NCBI RefSeq assembly: GCF_027532025.1 | Contig: NZ_JAPZSY010000007.1 | Coordinates: forward strand, 1-34,452 | Length of the DNA: 34,452 nucleotides | Direction of reading: 5' to 3' | Source: Inhella sp. | GTDB taxonomy: Bacteria > Pseudomonadota > Gammaproteobacteria > Burkholderiales > Burkholderiaceae_C | Part shown: in pieces, positions 21,754 through 33,481 of the stretch | Position numbering within the stretch: the first letter of the stretch is position 1 | Layout: the number at the start of each line of letters is the position of its first letter | The notes under the pieces: model-generated | Told to the model about the DNA's origin: nothing | The model's database searches: none | Seen by the model: the letters and a program-made list of their open reading frames with translations, nothing else | Translations under genes and position numbers: made by a program

Positions 21754-22536
21754 TTACAGCAGGAAGTCGTAATCCATCACCAGCGGCGCGTGGTCGCTGA
21801 AGCGCGGCTCCCGGTGGATGTGCTCGCGCCGGGCCGTGGCCGCCAGGCCCGGCGTGGCGATTTGGTAGTCCAGCCGCCAGCCCACGTTCTTGGCATAAGC
21901 CTGCCCGCGTTGGCTCCACCAGGTGTACTGCTCTTCTTGGGTGTTGAGCGTGCGGAACACGTCCACCAGGCCGGCCTCGCCGAACAGGGCGTCCAGCCAA
22001 GCTCGTTCTTCCGGCAGGAAGCCGCTGTTCTTGAGGTTGCCCTTCCAGTTCTTCAGGTCGATGGGCCGGTGGGCGATGTTCACGTCCCCCACCAAGATGA
22101 ACTCGCGCTCGGCCTTCAGCGCCCGCAGGTGCGGGCCCATCAAGGCCAGAAAGCGGAACTTGGCCTCCTGTCGCTCGGGGCCGCTGCTGCCGCTGGGGAA
22201 GTAGCAACTGATCAGGCTCAAGCGCCGCCCCGGCTTGTCGTACCGCACCTCCACCCAGCGGCCCTCGGCGTCGAACTCGGGCGAGCCCAAGCCCACGATC
22301 ACATCGCTGGGGGTCTGCTGAACGTACAGCCCCACGCCCGAGTAGCCCTTCTTCTCGGCGTAATGGAAATGTCCTTGCAGCGGGCCGCAGCGGTCGAACT
22401 GGCCGGCGACGACGTCGTGTTGGGCCTTGAGTTCTTGCACGCCCACGGCATCGGCCTGCTGGGTGGGCAGCCAGTCGAAAAAGCCTTTGGTGGCCGCCGA
22501 ACGGATCCCGTTGAGGTTGGCGGTGATCAAGCGCAT
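21754..22536 (-). CDS. xthA: exodeoxyribonuclease III
   Basis: This 260-residue AP endonuclease/3'-exonuclease of the EEP fold acts in base-excision repair. Catalytic residues are present: Asn7 region (ITANLNGIRSA), Glu35 (VQELKAQ), Asp151-Asn153 (LVGDVNIAH) and Asp248-His249 (FSDHAPLVMDY). The length matches the family. AGGA precedes the ATG at 22536. It is the first gene of a run through kdsD to the SDR. Its upstream region is occupied by the repeat element at 22575-22856, which therefore forms part of its leader or promoter. Confidence 0.95.
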   Translation of the reverse strand: MRLITANLNGIRSAATKGFFDWLPTQQADAVGVQELKAQHDVVAGQFDRCGPLQGHFHYAEKKGYSGVGLYVQQTPSDVIVGLGSPEFDAEGRWVEVRYDKPGRRLSLISCYFPSGSSGPERQEAKFRFLALMGPHLRALKAEREFILVGDVNIAHRPIDLKNWKGNLKNSGFLPEERAWLDALFGEAGLVDVFRTLNTQEEQYTWWSQRGQAYAKNVGWRLDYQIATPGLAATARREHIHREPRFSDHAPLVMDYDFLL

Positions 22537-22574
22537 GGCGTGGGGTCCTGAGGGGCGGCGGTGCGGGGCCAGGA

Positions 22575-22612
22575 TTCTGCCGCGCAGACTCCTAGGAGTC
22601 TGCGCGGCAGAA
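22575..22612. repeat. 38-bp perfect palindrome
   Basis: A perfect palindrome is centred on CCTAGG. Its right half is the left terminal inverted repeat of the neighbouring element. Its left half is a third, partial copy of the element end, lying outside the CTAG boundary. Confidence 0.85.
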
Positions 22613-22856
22613 GCCCAGGCCGTCGCCGAGATTTAGGGGGCGAAAGGCTAGGCGCTGGCGACGCCGCGTGGCGGGCTACGTCAGGAGCCGGCAACGACGC
22701 TTGTCGCCCCCGGGGCTCGGCCCGAAGGGTGGCCCCTGGATCCGGCGCATGCGTTGTCGCTCCTTCTTGTGGACACGAGTCCACGGCGGCGTCGCTCCTA
22801 GCCTGCGCCGGACCAGGGGCCACGCCGGCCTGGGCTTCTGCCGGGCAGACTCCTAG
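22592..22856. mobile_element. MITE-like non-autonomous element between xthA and pyrE
   Basis: The ends 22592-22622 and 22826-22856 are inverted repeats matching at 30 of 31 positions, beginning CTAGGAGTCTGC. CTAG stands at both extreme ends and could be a 4-bp target duplication of the YTAR type made by some IS5-family elements (inference). No protein-coding frame is credible inside. The interior holds a nested inverted repeat (22730-22749 with 22804-22822, one bulge) around a GTGGAC-ACGA-GTCCAC hairpin at 22769-22784. It fills nearly all of the 332-base gap between the two divergent genes and would be transcribed into the leader of one or both. Confidence 0.65.
22730..22822. repeat. nested inverted repeat forming a long hairpin
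   Basis: The 20-base arm at 22730-22749 (TGGCCCCTGG...GGCGCA) pairs with 22804-22822 apart from one extra base. The loop carries a second perfect stem GTGGAC-ACGA-GTCCAC and two copies of GTCGCTCC in direct orientation near 22756 and 22791. Confidence 0.75.
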
Positions 22857-22868
22857 AATCGGCCGACC

Positions 22869-23534
22869 ATGCGCCAGGACCGCACCGCCCAAGACTTCAT
22901 CGCGTTTGCCGTTCAGGCCGGCGTGCTTCGCTTTGGCGAGTTCAAGACCAAGGCCGGGCGCTTGAGCCCCTACTTCTTCAACGCCGGCTTGTTCGACGAC
23001 GGCGCCAAGCTCGACCGCTTGGCCAGTGCCTACGCCCAACGGCTGCTTCCTCACGCGGGCGATTTCGATCTTGTCTTTGGCCCGGCTTACAAGGGCATCA
23101 CCCTGGCGGCGGCCTTGGCCATGGCCCTGGCCCGGGCCGGGCACAACAAGCCCTACGCTTACAACCGCAAGGAAGCCAAGGACCACGGCGAGGGTGGCGT
23201 GCTCGTGGGCGCGCCTCTGGCGGGACGACGCGTGCTCATCGTCGACGACGTCATCAGCGCCGGCACCTCGGTGCGGGAAAGCATCGCCCTGATCCGCTCA
23301 GCCGGTGGCACGCCGGTCGCGGTGGCCATCGCGCTGGACCGTCAAGAAAAAGGCGTGGCCGACGGCCAAGACCTCAGCGAATCGGCCGTGCAGCAGGTGC
23401 AGCGCGAACACGGCTTGGCGGTGCACGCCATTGCCACCCTGGCCGACCTGTTGGCCTTCGTTCACGACGATCCGCAGGCCCGTCAGCATGCCGAAGCGGT
23501 GCACGCTTACCGTCAGCGCTACGGGGTGGCCTGA
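22869..23534 (+). CDS. pyrE: orotate phosphoribosyltransferase
   Basis: This 221-residue enzyme of de novo pyrimidine synthesis joins orotate to PRPP, giving OMP. The orotate/PRPP elements are FKTKAGRLSPYFFNAG (residues 25-40), FGPAYKGITLAAALAMAL and YNRKEAKDHGEGG (98-110). The PRPP-binding loop is VLIVDDVISAGTS with Asp126-Asp127. It is normal in length. The ATG lies only 12 bases after the right end of the MITE-like element, with no clear Shine-Dalgarno, so its promoter must lie within or beyond the element. Confidence 0.96.
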   Translation: MRQDRTAQDFIAFAVQAGVLRFGEFKTKAGRLSPYFFNAGLFDDGAKLDRLASAYAQRLLPHAGDFDLVFGPAYKGITLAAALAMALARAGHNKPYAYNRKEAKDHGEGGVLVGAPLAGRRVLIVDDVISAGTSVRESIALIRSAGGTPVAVAIALDRQEKGVADGQDLSESAVQQVQREHGLAVHAIATLADLLAFVHDDPQARQHAEAVHAYRQRYGVA

Positions 23535-23535
23535 G

Positions 23536-24255
23536 ATGCCTGCCTTCCGTGGCCCCCGCTGGCTGCTTGGTTTGGCCCTGGGCGCTGCGGTGACCGGCGT
23601 TGCACAGGCCGCCATTTACAGCTGCGTGACTGCCGACGGACGGCGGCTGACTTCCGACATGCCGATCCGTGAGTGTCAGTCTCGCGAGCAACAGGTGCAC
23701 GGTCGTGACGGATTGGTGCGTGAAGTGCGTCCGCCTGCCTTGTCGCCCGAGGAGGCGGCAGCCCTGGAGCTGAAGAAGCGCGACGAGGTCGCCGCGCGCG
23801 CGGCGCGTGCCGACGCCGCGCGATTCGACCGCAACCTGCTGGCTCGCTACCCCCACCTTGCGGCCCACAACAAAGCGCGCAGCGTGGCCTTGGACGACCT
23901 CAGCCGCGCTCAGCAGGTCTCGGAGTCCCGGTTGGTGGAACTGGCCAAGGAGCGCAAGGCGCTGGACCAGGAGGCCGAGTTCTATGTCGGCAAACCCCTG
24001 CCGCCCAAGCTACGGCGTTTGGTAGACGCCAACGACGCCGCCCGAGGGGCGCAAGAAACCGCCATCGCCAACCAAACCCTGGAAAAGGCGCGGGTCAATC
24101 GGCGCTACGACGTGGAACTGGTGCGTCTCAAGAAGCTTTGGGCTGGGGCTGCGGCCGGCTCTTTGGGGCCGCCGCCCCACCCGTCCGAGTGGGAGTTGCC
24201 GGCCGGCGCGCCCGCGGCACCAGGGCCGAAACCGCCCCCGCCTCGCCAGCCCTGA
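23536..24255 (+). CDS. exported DUF4124-type protein with coiled-coil region
   Basis: This 239-residue protein has a signal peptide (MPAFRGPRWLLGLALGAAVTGVAQA). A short DUF4124-like N-terminal domain follows (IYSCVTADGRRLTSDMPIRECQSREQQV), with two cysteines that may pair in the periplasm. Residues about 75-190 are charged, Ala/Glu/Lys/Arg-rich and helical, probably coiled coil. The C terminus is a Pro-rich tail. The family is common in Betaproteobacteria and without a defined function. It begins one base after the pyrE stop, so the two are co-translated. Confidence 0.85.
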   Translation: MPAFRGPRWLLGLALGAAVTGVAQAAIYSCVTADGRRLTSDMPIRECQSREQQVHGRDGLVREVRPPALSPEEAAALELKKRDEVAARAARADAARFDRNLLARYPHLAAHNKARSVALDDLSRAQQVSESRLVELAKERKALDQEAEFYVGKPLPPKLRRLVDANDAARGAQETAIANQTLEKARVNRRYDVELVRLKKLWAGAAAGSLGPPPHPSEWELPAGAPAAPGPKPPPPRQP

Positions 24256-24269
24256 GCTTGACCAACGGG

Positions 24270-24285
24270 GCGCGCCGCGGCGCGC
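24270..24285. terminator. 16-bp GC palindrome between convergent genes
   Basis: GCGCGCCGCGGCGCGC is a perfect palindrome in the 39-base gap between the convergent DUF4124 and gatB genes. No T-run flanks it, so it is at most a weak bidirectional terminator. Confidence 0.35.
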
Positions 24286-24294
24286 TCTGCGGGC

Positions 24295-25746
24295 TCAAGA
24301 GGTCAGCTTCTTTTTGAGCAGCTCGTTCACCAGGCCCGGGTTGGCCTTGCCCTTGGTGGCCTTCATGGCTTGCCCGACCAAGGCGTTGAAGGCCTTGTCC
24401 TTGCCGGCGCGGAACTCTTCCACCGACTTGGCATGGGCCGCCAGCACCTCGTCGAGGATGCGCTCCAACTCGCCCGTGTCGCTCATCTGCTTGAGGCCCT
24501 TGGCCTCGATGAGGGCGTCGACGTCGCTCGATTCGCCGGCCCACAGGGCGTCGAACACCTGGCGCGCGGCGTTGTTGCTGATGGTGCCGTCGCCGATGCG
24601 GGCGATGAGCTGGGCGAGCAGCGCGGGACCGACCGGCGCGGCCTCGATGCCCTTCTCCTCGGCGTTCAAGCGCCGCGAGATCTCGCCCATCACCCAGTTG
24701 GCCACCAGCTTGGCCGGCGCACCGGCGGCCTTGGCCGCCTCGTAGTAGCGGGCCACGGGCAGGCTGGCGGTCATCATCTGCGCGTCGTAGGCCGGCAGGC
24801 CGTCCGCCTGCTCGAAGCGCGCGGCCATCACGGCCGGCAGTTCGGGCAGATCGGCCTTCACGCGTTCGATCCAGTCGGCGCCGATCATCAGCGGCGGCAG
24901 GTCGGGGTCGGGGAAGTAGCGATAGTCGGCCGCGTCTTCCTTGGTGCGCATGGCGCGCGTCTCGCCCGTGTCGGGGTTGAACAGCACCGTGGCCTGCTGG
25001 ATGGGCAGGCCGTCTTCGATGCGGTCGATCTGCCAGTTCACCTCGAAGTTCACCGCCTGGATCAGGAACTTGAAGCTGTTCAGGTTCTTGATCTCGCGCC
25101 GCGTGCCGAAGGGTTGGCCCGGCTTGCGCACGCTGACGTTCACGTCGCAGCGGAAGCTGCCTTCTTGCATGTTGCCGTCGCAGATGCCCAGCCACATCAC
25201 CAGCGCGTGCAGGGTCTTGGCGTACTCGCAGGCCTCTTCGGCGCTGCGCAACTCGGGCTCCGACACGATCTCCAGCAGCGGCGTGCCCGCACGGTTCAGG
25301 TCGATGCCCGACATGCCGTGGTAGTCCTCGTGCAGGCTCTTGCCCGCGTCTTCCTCGAGGTGGGCGCGGGTCAGGTTGACCGTCTTCTTCGTGTCGCCCA
25401 CGTAGAAGCTGATCTGACCGCCTTGCACCACCGGGATCTCGTACTGGCTGATCTGGTAGCCCTTGGGCAGGTCGGGGTAGAAGTAGTTCTTGCGCGCGAA
25501 GATGGACAGCGGCGCCACGTGCGCGCCCACGGCCAGGCCGAAGCGGATGGCCCGCTCCACCGCGCCGCGGTTGAGCACCGGCAGCGTGCCGGGCAGGGCG
25601 AGGTCCACGGGGCTGGCCTGCGTGTTGGGCGCGGCGCCGAAGGCGGTGCTGCTGCCCGAGAAGATCTTGGACGCGGTGGACAGTTGGACGTGGTTCTCCA
25701 GGCCGATGACGACCTCGTAGCCACGGATCAGTTTCGGGGCGCTCAT
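24295..25746 (-). CDS. gatB: aspartyl/glutamyl-tRNA amidotransferase subunit B
   Basis: This 483-residue subunit of GatCAB phosphorylates mischarged Glu-tRNA(Gln) or Asp-tRNA(Asn) before amide transfer. Family motifs are [24 protein letters not shown] at the N terminus, [22 protein letters not shown] and [15 protein letters not shown]. The [12 protein letters not shown] motif follows, then a C-terminal helical YqeY-like tail for tRNA binding ([12 protein letters not shown]). The position after GLE is Asn (GLENHVQL), where other family members vary. It starts one base after the gatA stop. Presence of GatCAB implies an indirect route to Gln-tRNA or Asn-tRNA. Confidence 0.97.
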   Translation of the reverse strand: MSAPKLIRGYEVVIGLENHVQLSTASKIFSGSSTAFGAAPNTQASPVDLALPGTLPVLNRGAVERAIRFGLAVGAHVAPLSIFARKNYFYPDLPKGYQISQYEIPVVQGGQISFYVGDTKKTVNLTRAHLEEDAGKSLHEDYHGMSGIDLNRAGTPLLEIVSEPELRSAEEACEYAKTLHALVMWLGICDGNMQEGSFRCDVNVSVRKPGQPFGTRREIKNLNSFKFLIQAVNFEVNWQIDRIEDGLPIQQATVLFNPDTGETRAMRTKEDAADYRYFPDPDLPPLMIGADWIERVKADLPELPAVMAARFEQADGLPAYDAQMMTASLPVARYYEAAKAAGAPAKLVANWVMGEISRRLNAEEKGIEAAPVGPALLAQLIARIGDGTISNNAARQVFDALWAGESSDVDALIEAKGLKQMSDTGELERILDEVLAAHAKSVEEFRAGKDKAFNALVGQAMKATKGKANPGLVNELLKKKLTS

Positions 25747-25747
25747 C

Positions 25748-28821
<3,074 letters not shown>

Positions 28822-28837
28822 CCATCCGGGAGGGGCG

Positions 28838-29770
28838 ATGGCCCTGGGCACGCTCGATCGGCGCCCGCCGCCGTTGTTCCGGCAGGGCACGTCGGCTTTC
28901 AACAAACTGCTGGTGTGCGGGGCCCTGGCCCTGGGGTTGATGGTGGCCGATGCTCGCCTGGGCCTGACCCAGCCCCTGCGCGCCGCACTGGCCGGGGTGA
29001 TGGCGCCCGTGCAGCGCGTGTTGGCGGCGCCGCTCAACACCGCGGAAGCGATGGGCGACCTGCTGCGTGGTGCCGAGGCGGCGATGAAGGCGGAAGCCCA
29101 GGCCCGTGAGCGATTGGCGGCGCAGGCCTTGGTGCTGGCCCGCACCCGCCACCTTGAAGCGGAGAACGCCCACTTGCGCCGCCTGTTGGCCCTGAGTGCC
29201 AGCGTGCCCGCGGCCACCCAGGCGGCCGAGGTGCTGTTCGAGTCGGGCGATCTTTACGGCCGCCGCATGGTGATCGACCGCGGTCAGCGCGACGACTTGT
29301 CACCCGGCTCGCCCGTCATCGACGAGCGCGGCGTGCTCGGGCAGGTGCGTCGCGTGCACCCGACCACGGCTGAGGTGGTGCTGCTGGCCGACCGCGACAG
29401 CAGCATCCCCGTGCAAAACGCGCGCACCCAGGCGCTGTACATCGCCATGGGCGGCGAGCGAAGCGCCGGCTTGGCGCTGCGCTTTGTGGCCGCCAACGCC
29501 GACATCCGCGAGGGCGACGTGTTGCGCACCTCGGGCCTGGACGGCGTGTACCCCCCAGGCCTACCGGTGGCCCGCGTCGAGCAGGTTCAGCGCCAGGGCG
29601 ACAGCGTGTTCGCCACCGTCACGGCGCGGCCCTATGCCGTGGTCGACCGGGCGCGGCAGGTGCTGGTCTTGGGCACGCCCGATCGCGTGTCTCAAGCGAG
29701 GGCCGAGGCCGCCAGCGCGGCGGCGTCCGCCCCCCCGGCCCGCCCTTCTGCGCGCGGAGGTCGCCCATGA
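28838..29770 (+). CDS. mreC: rod-shape-determining protein MreC
   Basis: This 310-residue bitopic protein has a short cytosolic N terminus, one membrane helix (about residues 25-45) and a coiled coil around residues 75-115 (LLRGAEAAMKAEAQARERLAAQ). Its periplasmic beta-domain includes RRMVIDRGQRDDLSPGSPVIDERGVLGQV and VLLLADRDSSIPVQ. It activates PBP2-RodA. The C terminus is an Ala/Pro-rich tail ending ARGGRP. GGGAGG lies just before the ATG, 16 bases after mreB. Confidence 0.95.
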   Translation: MALGTLDRRPPPLFRQGTSAFNKLLVCGALALGLMVADARLGLTQPLRAALAGVMAPVQRVLAAPLNTAEAMGDLLRGAEAAMKAEAQARERLAAQALVLARTRHLEAENAHLRRLLALSASVPAATQAAEVLFESGDLYGRRMVIDRGQRDDLSPGSPVIDERGVLGQVRRVHPTTAEVVLLADRDSSIPVQNARTQALYIAMGGERSAGLALRFVAANADIREGDVLRTSGLDGVYPPGLPVARVEQVQRQGDSVFATVTARPYAVVDRARQVLVLGTPDRVSQARAEAASAAASAPPARPSARGGRP

Positions 29771-30288
29771 TCATGCCGCGTGGCGCCGGGCAGTTGCTGC
29801 TGCCGGCTCGACCCTGGTTCATCGCGCTGAGCTTGGGCTTGGCTTTGCTCGTCGACATGGTGCCCGTGGGCCGCGAACCGGCCTGGCCCAGCGTGCTCGC
29901 ACTGGTGCTGGTGTTCTGGAACGTGCACCAGCCGCGCCGAGTGGGCGTGGGTTGGGCCTTCGCGTTGGGCTTGCTGATGGACGTGCACCAAGGGGCCTTG
30001 CTGGGTCAGCACGCCCTGGCCTACAGCCTGTTGGCCTTCTTGGCCGTGACCCTGCACCGCCGGTTGTTGTGGTTCGGCGTGCTGGAGCAGGCGCTGCAGG
30101 TGTTGCCGTTGTTCGCGCTGGCGCACGCCGTGCAGTTGGTGGTGCGTCTGGGCATGGGCGGCATGGCCCCTGGCTGGGGCTTGTTGCTCGCCCCCGTTTT
30201 CGAGGCCCTGCTGTGGCCCCTGGCTTCTTGGTTGTTGCTGGCGCCCCAGCGTCGCGCGCCCGACCGTGACGCGCACCGGCCGCTGTGA
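29767..30288 (+). CDS. mreD: rod-shape-determining protein MreD
   Basis: This 173-residue protein has about five membrane helices and the family pattern: PRGAGQLLLPARPWFIALSLGLALLVDMVP, VWNVHQPRRVGVGWAFALGLLMDVHQGALLGQHALAYSLLAFLAV (with the W changed to F at the start of that stretch) and a hydrophobic C-terminal part. It is an inner-membrane partner of MreC in the elongasome. It overlaps mreC by four bases (ATGA) and has GGAGG seven bases upstream. Confidence 0.92.
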   Translation: MIMPRGAGQLLLPARPWFIALSLGLALLVDMVPVGREPAWPSVLALVLVFWNVHQPRRVGVGWAFALGLLMDVHQGALLGQHALAYSLLAFLAVTLHRRLLWFGVLEQALQVLPLFALAHAVQLVVRLGMGGMAPGWGLLLAPVFEALLWPLASWLLLAPQRRAPDRDAHRPL

Positions 30289-30312
30289 GGCCGCGCGTGT
30301 GTTCGAGCCCAC

Positions 30313-32295
30313 ATGACGTTCTTTGACGACGGCATCGGCGCGCTGCTGCGCTTTCGCCTGCGCCTGTGGGTGGCCGCGGGCTTCGTGCTGGCCTGCTTTG
30401 GCCTGTTGGTGGCGCGGCTCGTGTTCCTGCAGGTCGTCAAACACGACGAGCTGCTGGCTCAGGCCGAGTCCAACCGCGTCACCGTCTTGCCGGTCACACC
30501 CAGCCGCGGCCTGATCAAGGACCGCCACGGCGTGGTGTTGGCCACCAACTACTCGGCCTACACGCTCGAGATCACGCCCAGCCAACTGCAGGGCGACTTG
30601 GATCGGGTCATCGACGAGCTGGCCCAGGTGGTGAACATCGAGCCCAAAGACCGCCGCCGCTTCGCCCGCTTGCTGGCCGATGGCAAGCGATTCGATTCGC
30701 TGCCCATCCGCACCCGGCTGAGCGATGAGGAGGTGGCCCGTTTCACGGCCCAGCGCTGGCGCTTTCCGGGCGTGGACGTGCAAGCGCGGCTGTTTCGCCA
30801 GTACCCGCTGGGCGAGGTGGGCTCGCACCTCATCGGCTACATCGGCCGCGTCTCGGCGCGCGACCGCGAAGCCATGGAAGCGTGGGACGAAGAGCGCCAA
30901 GCCAACTACCGCGGCACCGACTACATCGGGAAGCTCGGGCTGGAACAGGCCTACGAGGAGTCTTTGCACGGCACCACCGGCTTTCAGCAGGTGGAAACCA
31001 GCGCCGGCGGGCGCGCGGTGCGGCGACTGAGCTTCCGTCCGGCCACGCCCGGACAGACCTTGCACCTGTCCATCGACATCCGCCTGCAGCACTTGGTGGA
31101 AACGATGTTTGGCGACCGCCGTGGTGCCCTCGTGGCCTTGGACCCGCGCACGGGCGAGGTCCTGGCCTTCGTCTCTAAGCCGGGTTTCGACCCCAACCTG
31201 TTCGTGGACGGCATCGACCAAGACAGCTGGCAGGCGCTGAACGAATCGCCCGACAAGCCGCTGCTCAACCGGGCCATTCGCGGCACCTACCCGCCAGGCT
31301 CCACCTACAAGCCCTTCATGGCCCTGGCGGCGCTCAACACCGGCGCCCGCAGCCCCGACACCATCATCAACGACACCCTGGTCTTCCATTTCGGCGGGCG
31401 TGCGTTCGGCAGCCCCGAGAACGAGCGCGGTGGGGCGATGAACATGCGCCGCTCCATCGTCGAGTCCAGCAACGTTTACTACTACACCTTGGCCAACCAA
31501 CTGGGCGTGAACACCATCCACGACCAGATGGCGCCCCTGGGCCTGGGTCAACGCACCGGCATCGACCTGCCGGGCGAGGTGACCGGCTTGCTGCCCAACA
31601 CCGCCTGGAAAGAGCGTGTGCTCAAGACGAAGTGGTACCCGGGCGAGACCATCAGCCTGGGGATCGGTCAGGGCTACAACGCCTTCACCCCGCTGCAGGT
31701 GGCGCAGGCCACGGCCACCCTGGTGTCGGGCGGTCAGCGCTACGCGCCGCGCTTGGTGCGCGAGATCGAAGACCCGCTGACCCACACCCGCACCCGGCTG
31801 AGCGGCGATCCGCGCCCGCCCCTGGCCTTCAAGCCCGAGCACATCGCCTTTTTGAAGGAGGCCTTGCACGGGGTGACCTACCAGGGCACGGGCACCCGTG
31901 TGTTCGCCGGCGCCAGCTACGAGAGCGGTGGCAAGACGGGCACGGCGCAGGCCGTGGGCTTGCGCAAGGGCCAGAAGTACAACGCCGCGCAAATGGCCGA
32001 GTTCCAGCGCGACCACAGCTGGTACATGGCCTTCGCGCCGGTGGAGGCGCCGACGGTGGCTTTGGCCGTGATCGTTGAAAACGCCGGCTTTGGTTCGGCC
32101 TCGGCGGCACCCATCGCCCGCCGCGTGTTCGACTACCTGCTGCTGGGCCAGGTGCCCAGCGAGGAAGACCTGGCCCTGGTGCGCGAGGGCCGCGCGGCCG
32201 CCCCTTCGGGCGTGCCGCGGCGCGTCAGCGATTGGCGCTTGCCGGGCGAGCCCCCGGCGGCAGCGGCCGTGGCGGCTTCGGGAGCATCGCGATGA
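30313..32295 (+). CDS. mrdA: penicillin-binding protein 2 (elongasome transpeptidase)
   Basis: This 660-residue class B PBP crosslinks peptidoglycan during elongation. One membrane helix (residues about 17-40) is followed by the pedestal domain (VTVLPVTPSRGLIKDRHGVVLATNYSAYTLEITP). The transpeptidase domain has Ser330 and Lys333 in PPGSTYKPF, Ser385-Ser386-Asn387 in VESSNVYYY and Lys541-Thr-Gly in GGKTGTAQ. It is normal in length, with a Pro/Ala-rich C-terminal tail. Its stop overlaps the rodA start as ATGA. Confidence 0.96.
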   Translation: MTFFDDGIGALLRFRLRLWVAAGFVLACFGLLVARLVFLQVVKHDELLAQAESNRVTVLPVTPSRGLIKDRHGVVLATNYSAYTLEITPSQLQGDLDRVIDELAQVVNIEPKDRRRFARLLADGKRFDSLPIRTRLSDEEVARFTAQRWRFPGVDVQARLFRQYPLGEVGSHLIGYIGRVSARDREAMEAWDEERQANYRGTDYIGKLGLEQAYEESLHGTTGFQQVETSAGGRAVRRLSFRPATPGQTLHLSIDIRLQHLVETMFGDRRGALVALDPRTGEVLAFVSKPGFDPNLFVDGIDQDSWQALNESPDKPLLNRAIRGTYPPGSTYKPFMALAALNTGARSPDTIINDTLVFHFGGRAFGSPENERGGAMNMRRSIVESSNVYYYTLANQLGVNTIHDQMAPLGLGQRTGIDLPGEVTGLLPNTAWKERVLKTKWYPGETISLGIGQGYNAFTPLQVAQATATLVSGGQRYAPRLVREIEDPLTHTRTRLSGDPRPPLAFKPEHIAFLKEALHGVTYQGTGTRVFAGASYESGGKTGTAQAVGLRKGQKYNAAQMAEFQRDHSWYMAFAPVEAPTVALAVIVENAGFGSASAAPIARRVFDYLLLGQVPSEEDLALVREGRAAAPSGVPRRVSDWRLPGEPPAAAAVAASGASR

Positions 32296-33458
32296 GCGTC
32301 ATTGCCCGTCCGCCGCTGTGGCGTCGTTTGCGCCCCCTGTGGCAGGACTTGGACGGCCCGCTGCTGCTCACCCTGCTGTGGCTCATGGCCTGGGGTCTGC
32401 TGGCCATGTATTCGGTGGGCTTTGACCACGGCACGCGCTTCGTCGATCACGCCCGCAACTTCGCCCTCGGGGCGATGGTGATGTTCGTTGTGGCGCAGGT
32501 CCCGGCCGCCAAGCTGGCCAAGATCGCGCTGCCCCTGTACGCCATCGGCGTGGCCCTGCTGGTGGCCACGGCTTTGTTTGGCTTGACGAAAAAGGGCGCC
32601 ACGCGCTGGCTCAACCTTGGGGTCGCCGTCATCCAGCCCAGCGAGCTGCTCAAGATCGCCGCGCCACTGATGCTGGCTTGGTGGTTTCAGCTGAGAGAGG
32701 GGCAACTCAAGCTGTTGGACTTCATCGTCGCGTTTGCGCTGCTGGCCGTCCCGTTTGCCCTGGTGTTGAAGCAACCCGATCTGGGCACCGCGATGCTGAT
32801 CTTGTTCGCCGGCCTGTACGTCATCTACTTTGCTGGCTTGAGTTGGAAGCTCATCGTGCCTGTGGTGGCGGCCGGGGCCGTGGGCATCGGGGCGCTGGTG
32901 TGGGCCGAGCCGACGATCTGCCAGGAGGGCGTTGACTGGAAGGTGCTGCGCGAGTACCAAAAGACCCGCGTTTGCACGCTGCTGGACCCCCACAAAGACC
33001 CGCTGGGCAAGGGTTTCCACATCCTGCAGGGCGAGATCGCCATCGGCTCGGGCGGCGTCATGGGCAAGGGCTTCATGCAGGGCACGCAAACGCACCTGGA
33101 GTTCATCCCCGAGCGCACCACCGACTTTGTGTTTGCCGCCTTCGCCGAAGAGTTCGGCTTGCTGGGGGCGTTGGCCTTGTTGGTGGGGTTCAGCGCGCTC
33201 ATCTTGCGGGGCCTGGCCATCGCCGGGGCAGCGCCCACGCTGTTCGAGCGGCTGCTGGCAGGCGCCATCACGTTGAGCTTTTTCAGCTACGTGTTCGTCA
33301 ACCTGGGCATGGTCATCGGCTTGTTGCCCGTGGTGGGCGTGCCGCTGCCCTTCGTGAGCTACGGCGGCACAGCGATGGTGATGCTGGGCTTGAGCCTGGG
33401 TCTGCTGCTGGCCATCGGGCGCAGTGGGCGCCGCGGGCGCCACCGCCCCAAGGCCTGA
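32292..33458 (+). CDS. rodA: peptidoglycan glycosyltransferase RodA (SEDS family)
   Basis: This 388-residue multi-helix inner-membrane protein polymerises lipid II into glycan strands together with PBP2. SEDS motifs include FGLTKKGATRWLNLGVAVIQPSELLKIA, VLKQPDLGTAMLILFAGLYVIYFAG, GFHILQGEIAIGSGGVMGKGFMQGTQTHLEFIPERTTDFVFA and the C-terminal GVPLPFVSYGGTAMV. The ATG at 32292 is behind GGGAG and inside the mrdA stop overlap; longer in-frame extensions lie within mrdA. It is the last gene of the operon. Confidence 0.96.
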   Translation: MSVIARPPLWRRLRPLWQDLDGPLLLTLLWLMAWGLLAMYSVGFDHGTRFVDHARNFALGAMVMFVVAQVPAAKLAKIALPLYAIGVALLVATALFGLTKKGATRWLNLGVAVIQPSELLKIAAPLMLAWWFQLREGQLKLLDFIVAFALLAVPFALVLKQPDLGTAMLILFAGLYVIYFAGLSWKLIVPVVAAGAVGIGALVWAEPTICQEGVDWKVLREYQKTRVCTLLDPHKDPLGKGFHILQGEIAIGSGGVMGKGFMQGTQTHLEFIPERTTDFVFAAFAEEFGLLGALALLVGFSALILRGLAIAGAAPTLFERLLAGAITLSFFSYVFVNLGMVIGLLPVVGVPLPFVSYGGTAMVMLGLSLGLLLAIGRSGRRGRHRPKA

Positions 33459-33461
33459 GCG

Positions 33462-33480
33462 GGGGCGTTTGACACGCCCC
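33462..33480. terminator. short hairpin between rodA and the convergent mipA-like gene
   Basis: GGGGCGT-TTGAC-ACGCCCC forms a seven-base-pair stem right after the rodA stop and before the stop of the convergent gene at 33482. It lacks a T-run on either side, so it is a weak bidirectional terminator candidate. Confidence 0.45.
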
Positions 33481-33481
33481 T

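Noticed and set aside
22537-22868. Small protein gene or CRISPR-like repeats in the xthA-pyrE gap
   Set aside because: Short frames here are explained by the inverted-repeat element; repeats are inverted, not evenly spaced direct repeats.
25021-25060. Second TTCAC pair inside gatB as a CreB site
   Set aside because: The spacing is seven rather than six bases and it is deep inside a coding region.
24941-25324. 127-codon frame inside gatB on the opposite strand
   Set aside because: Shadow of a highly conserved gene.
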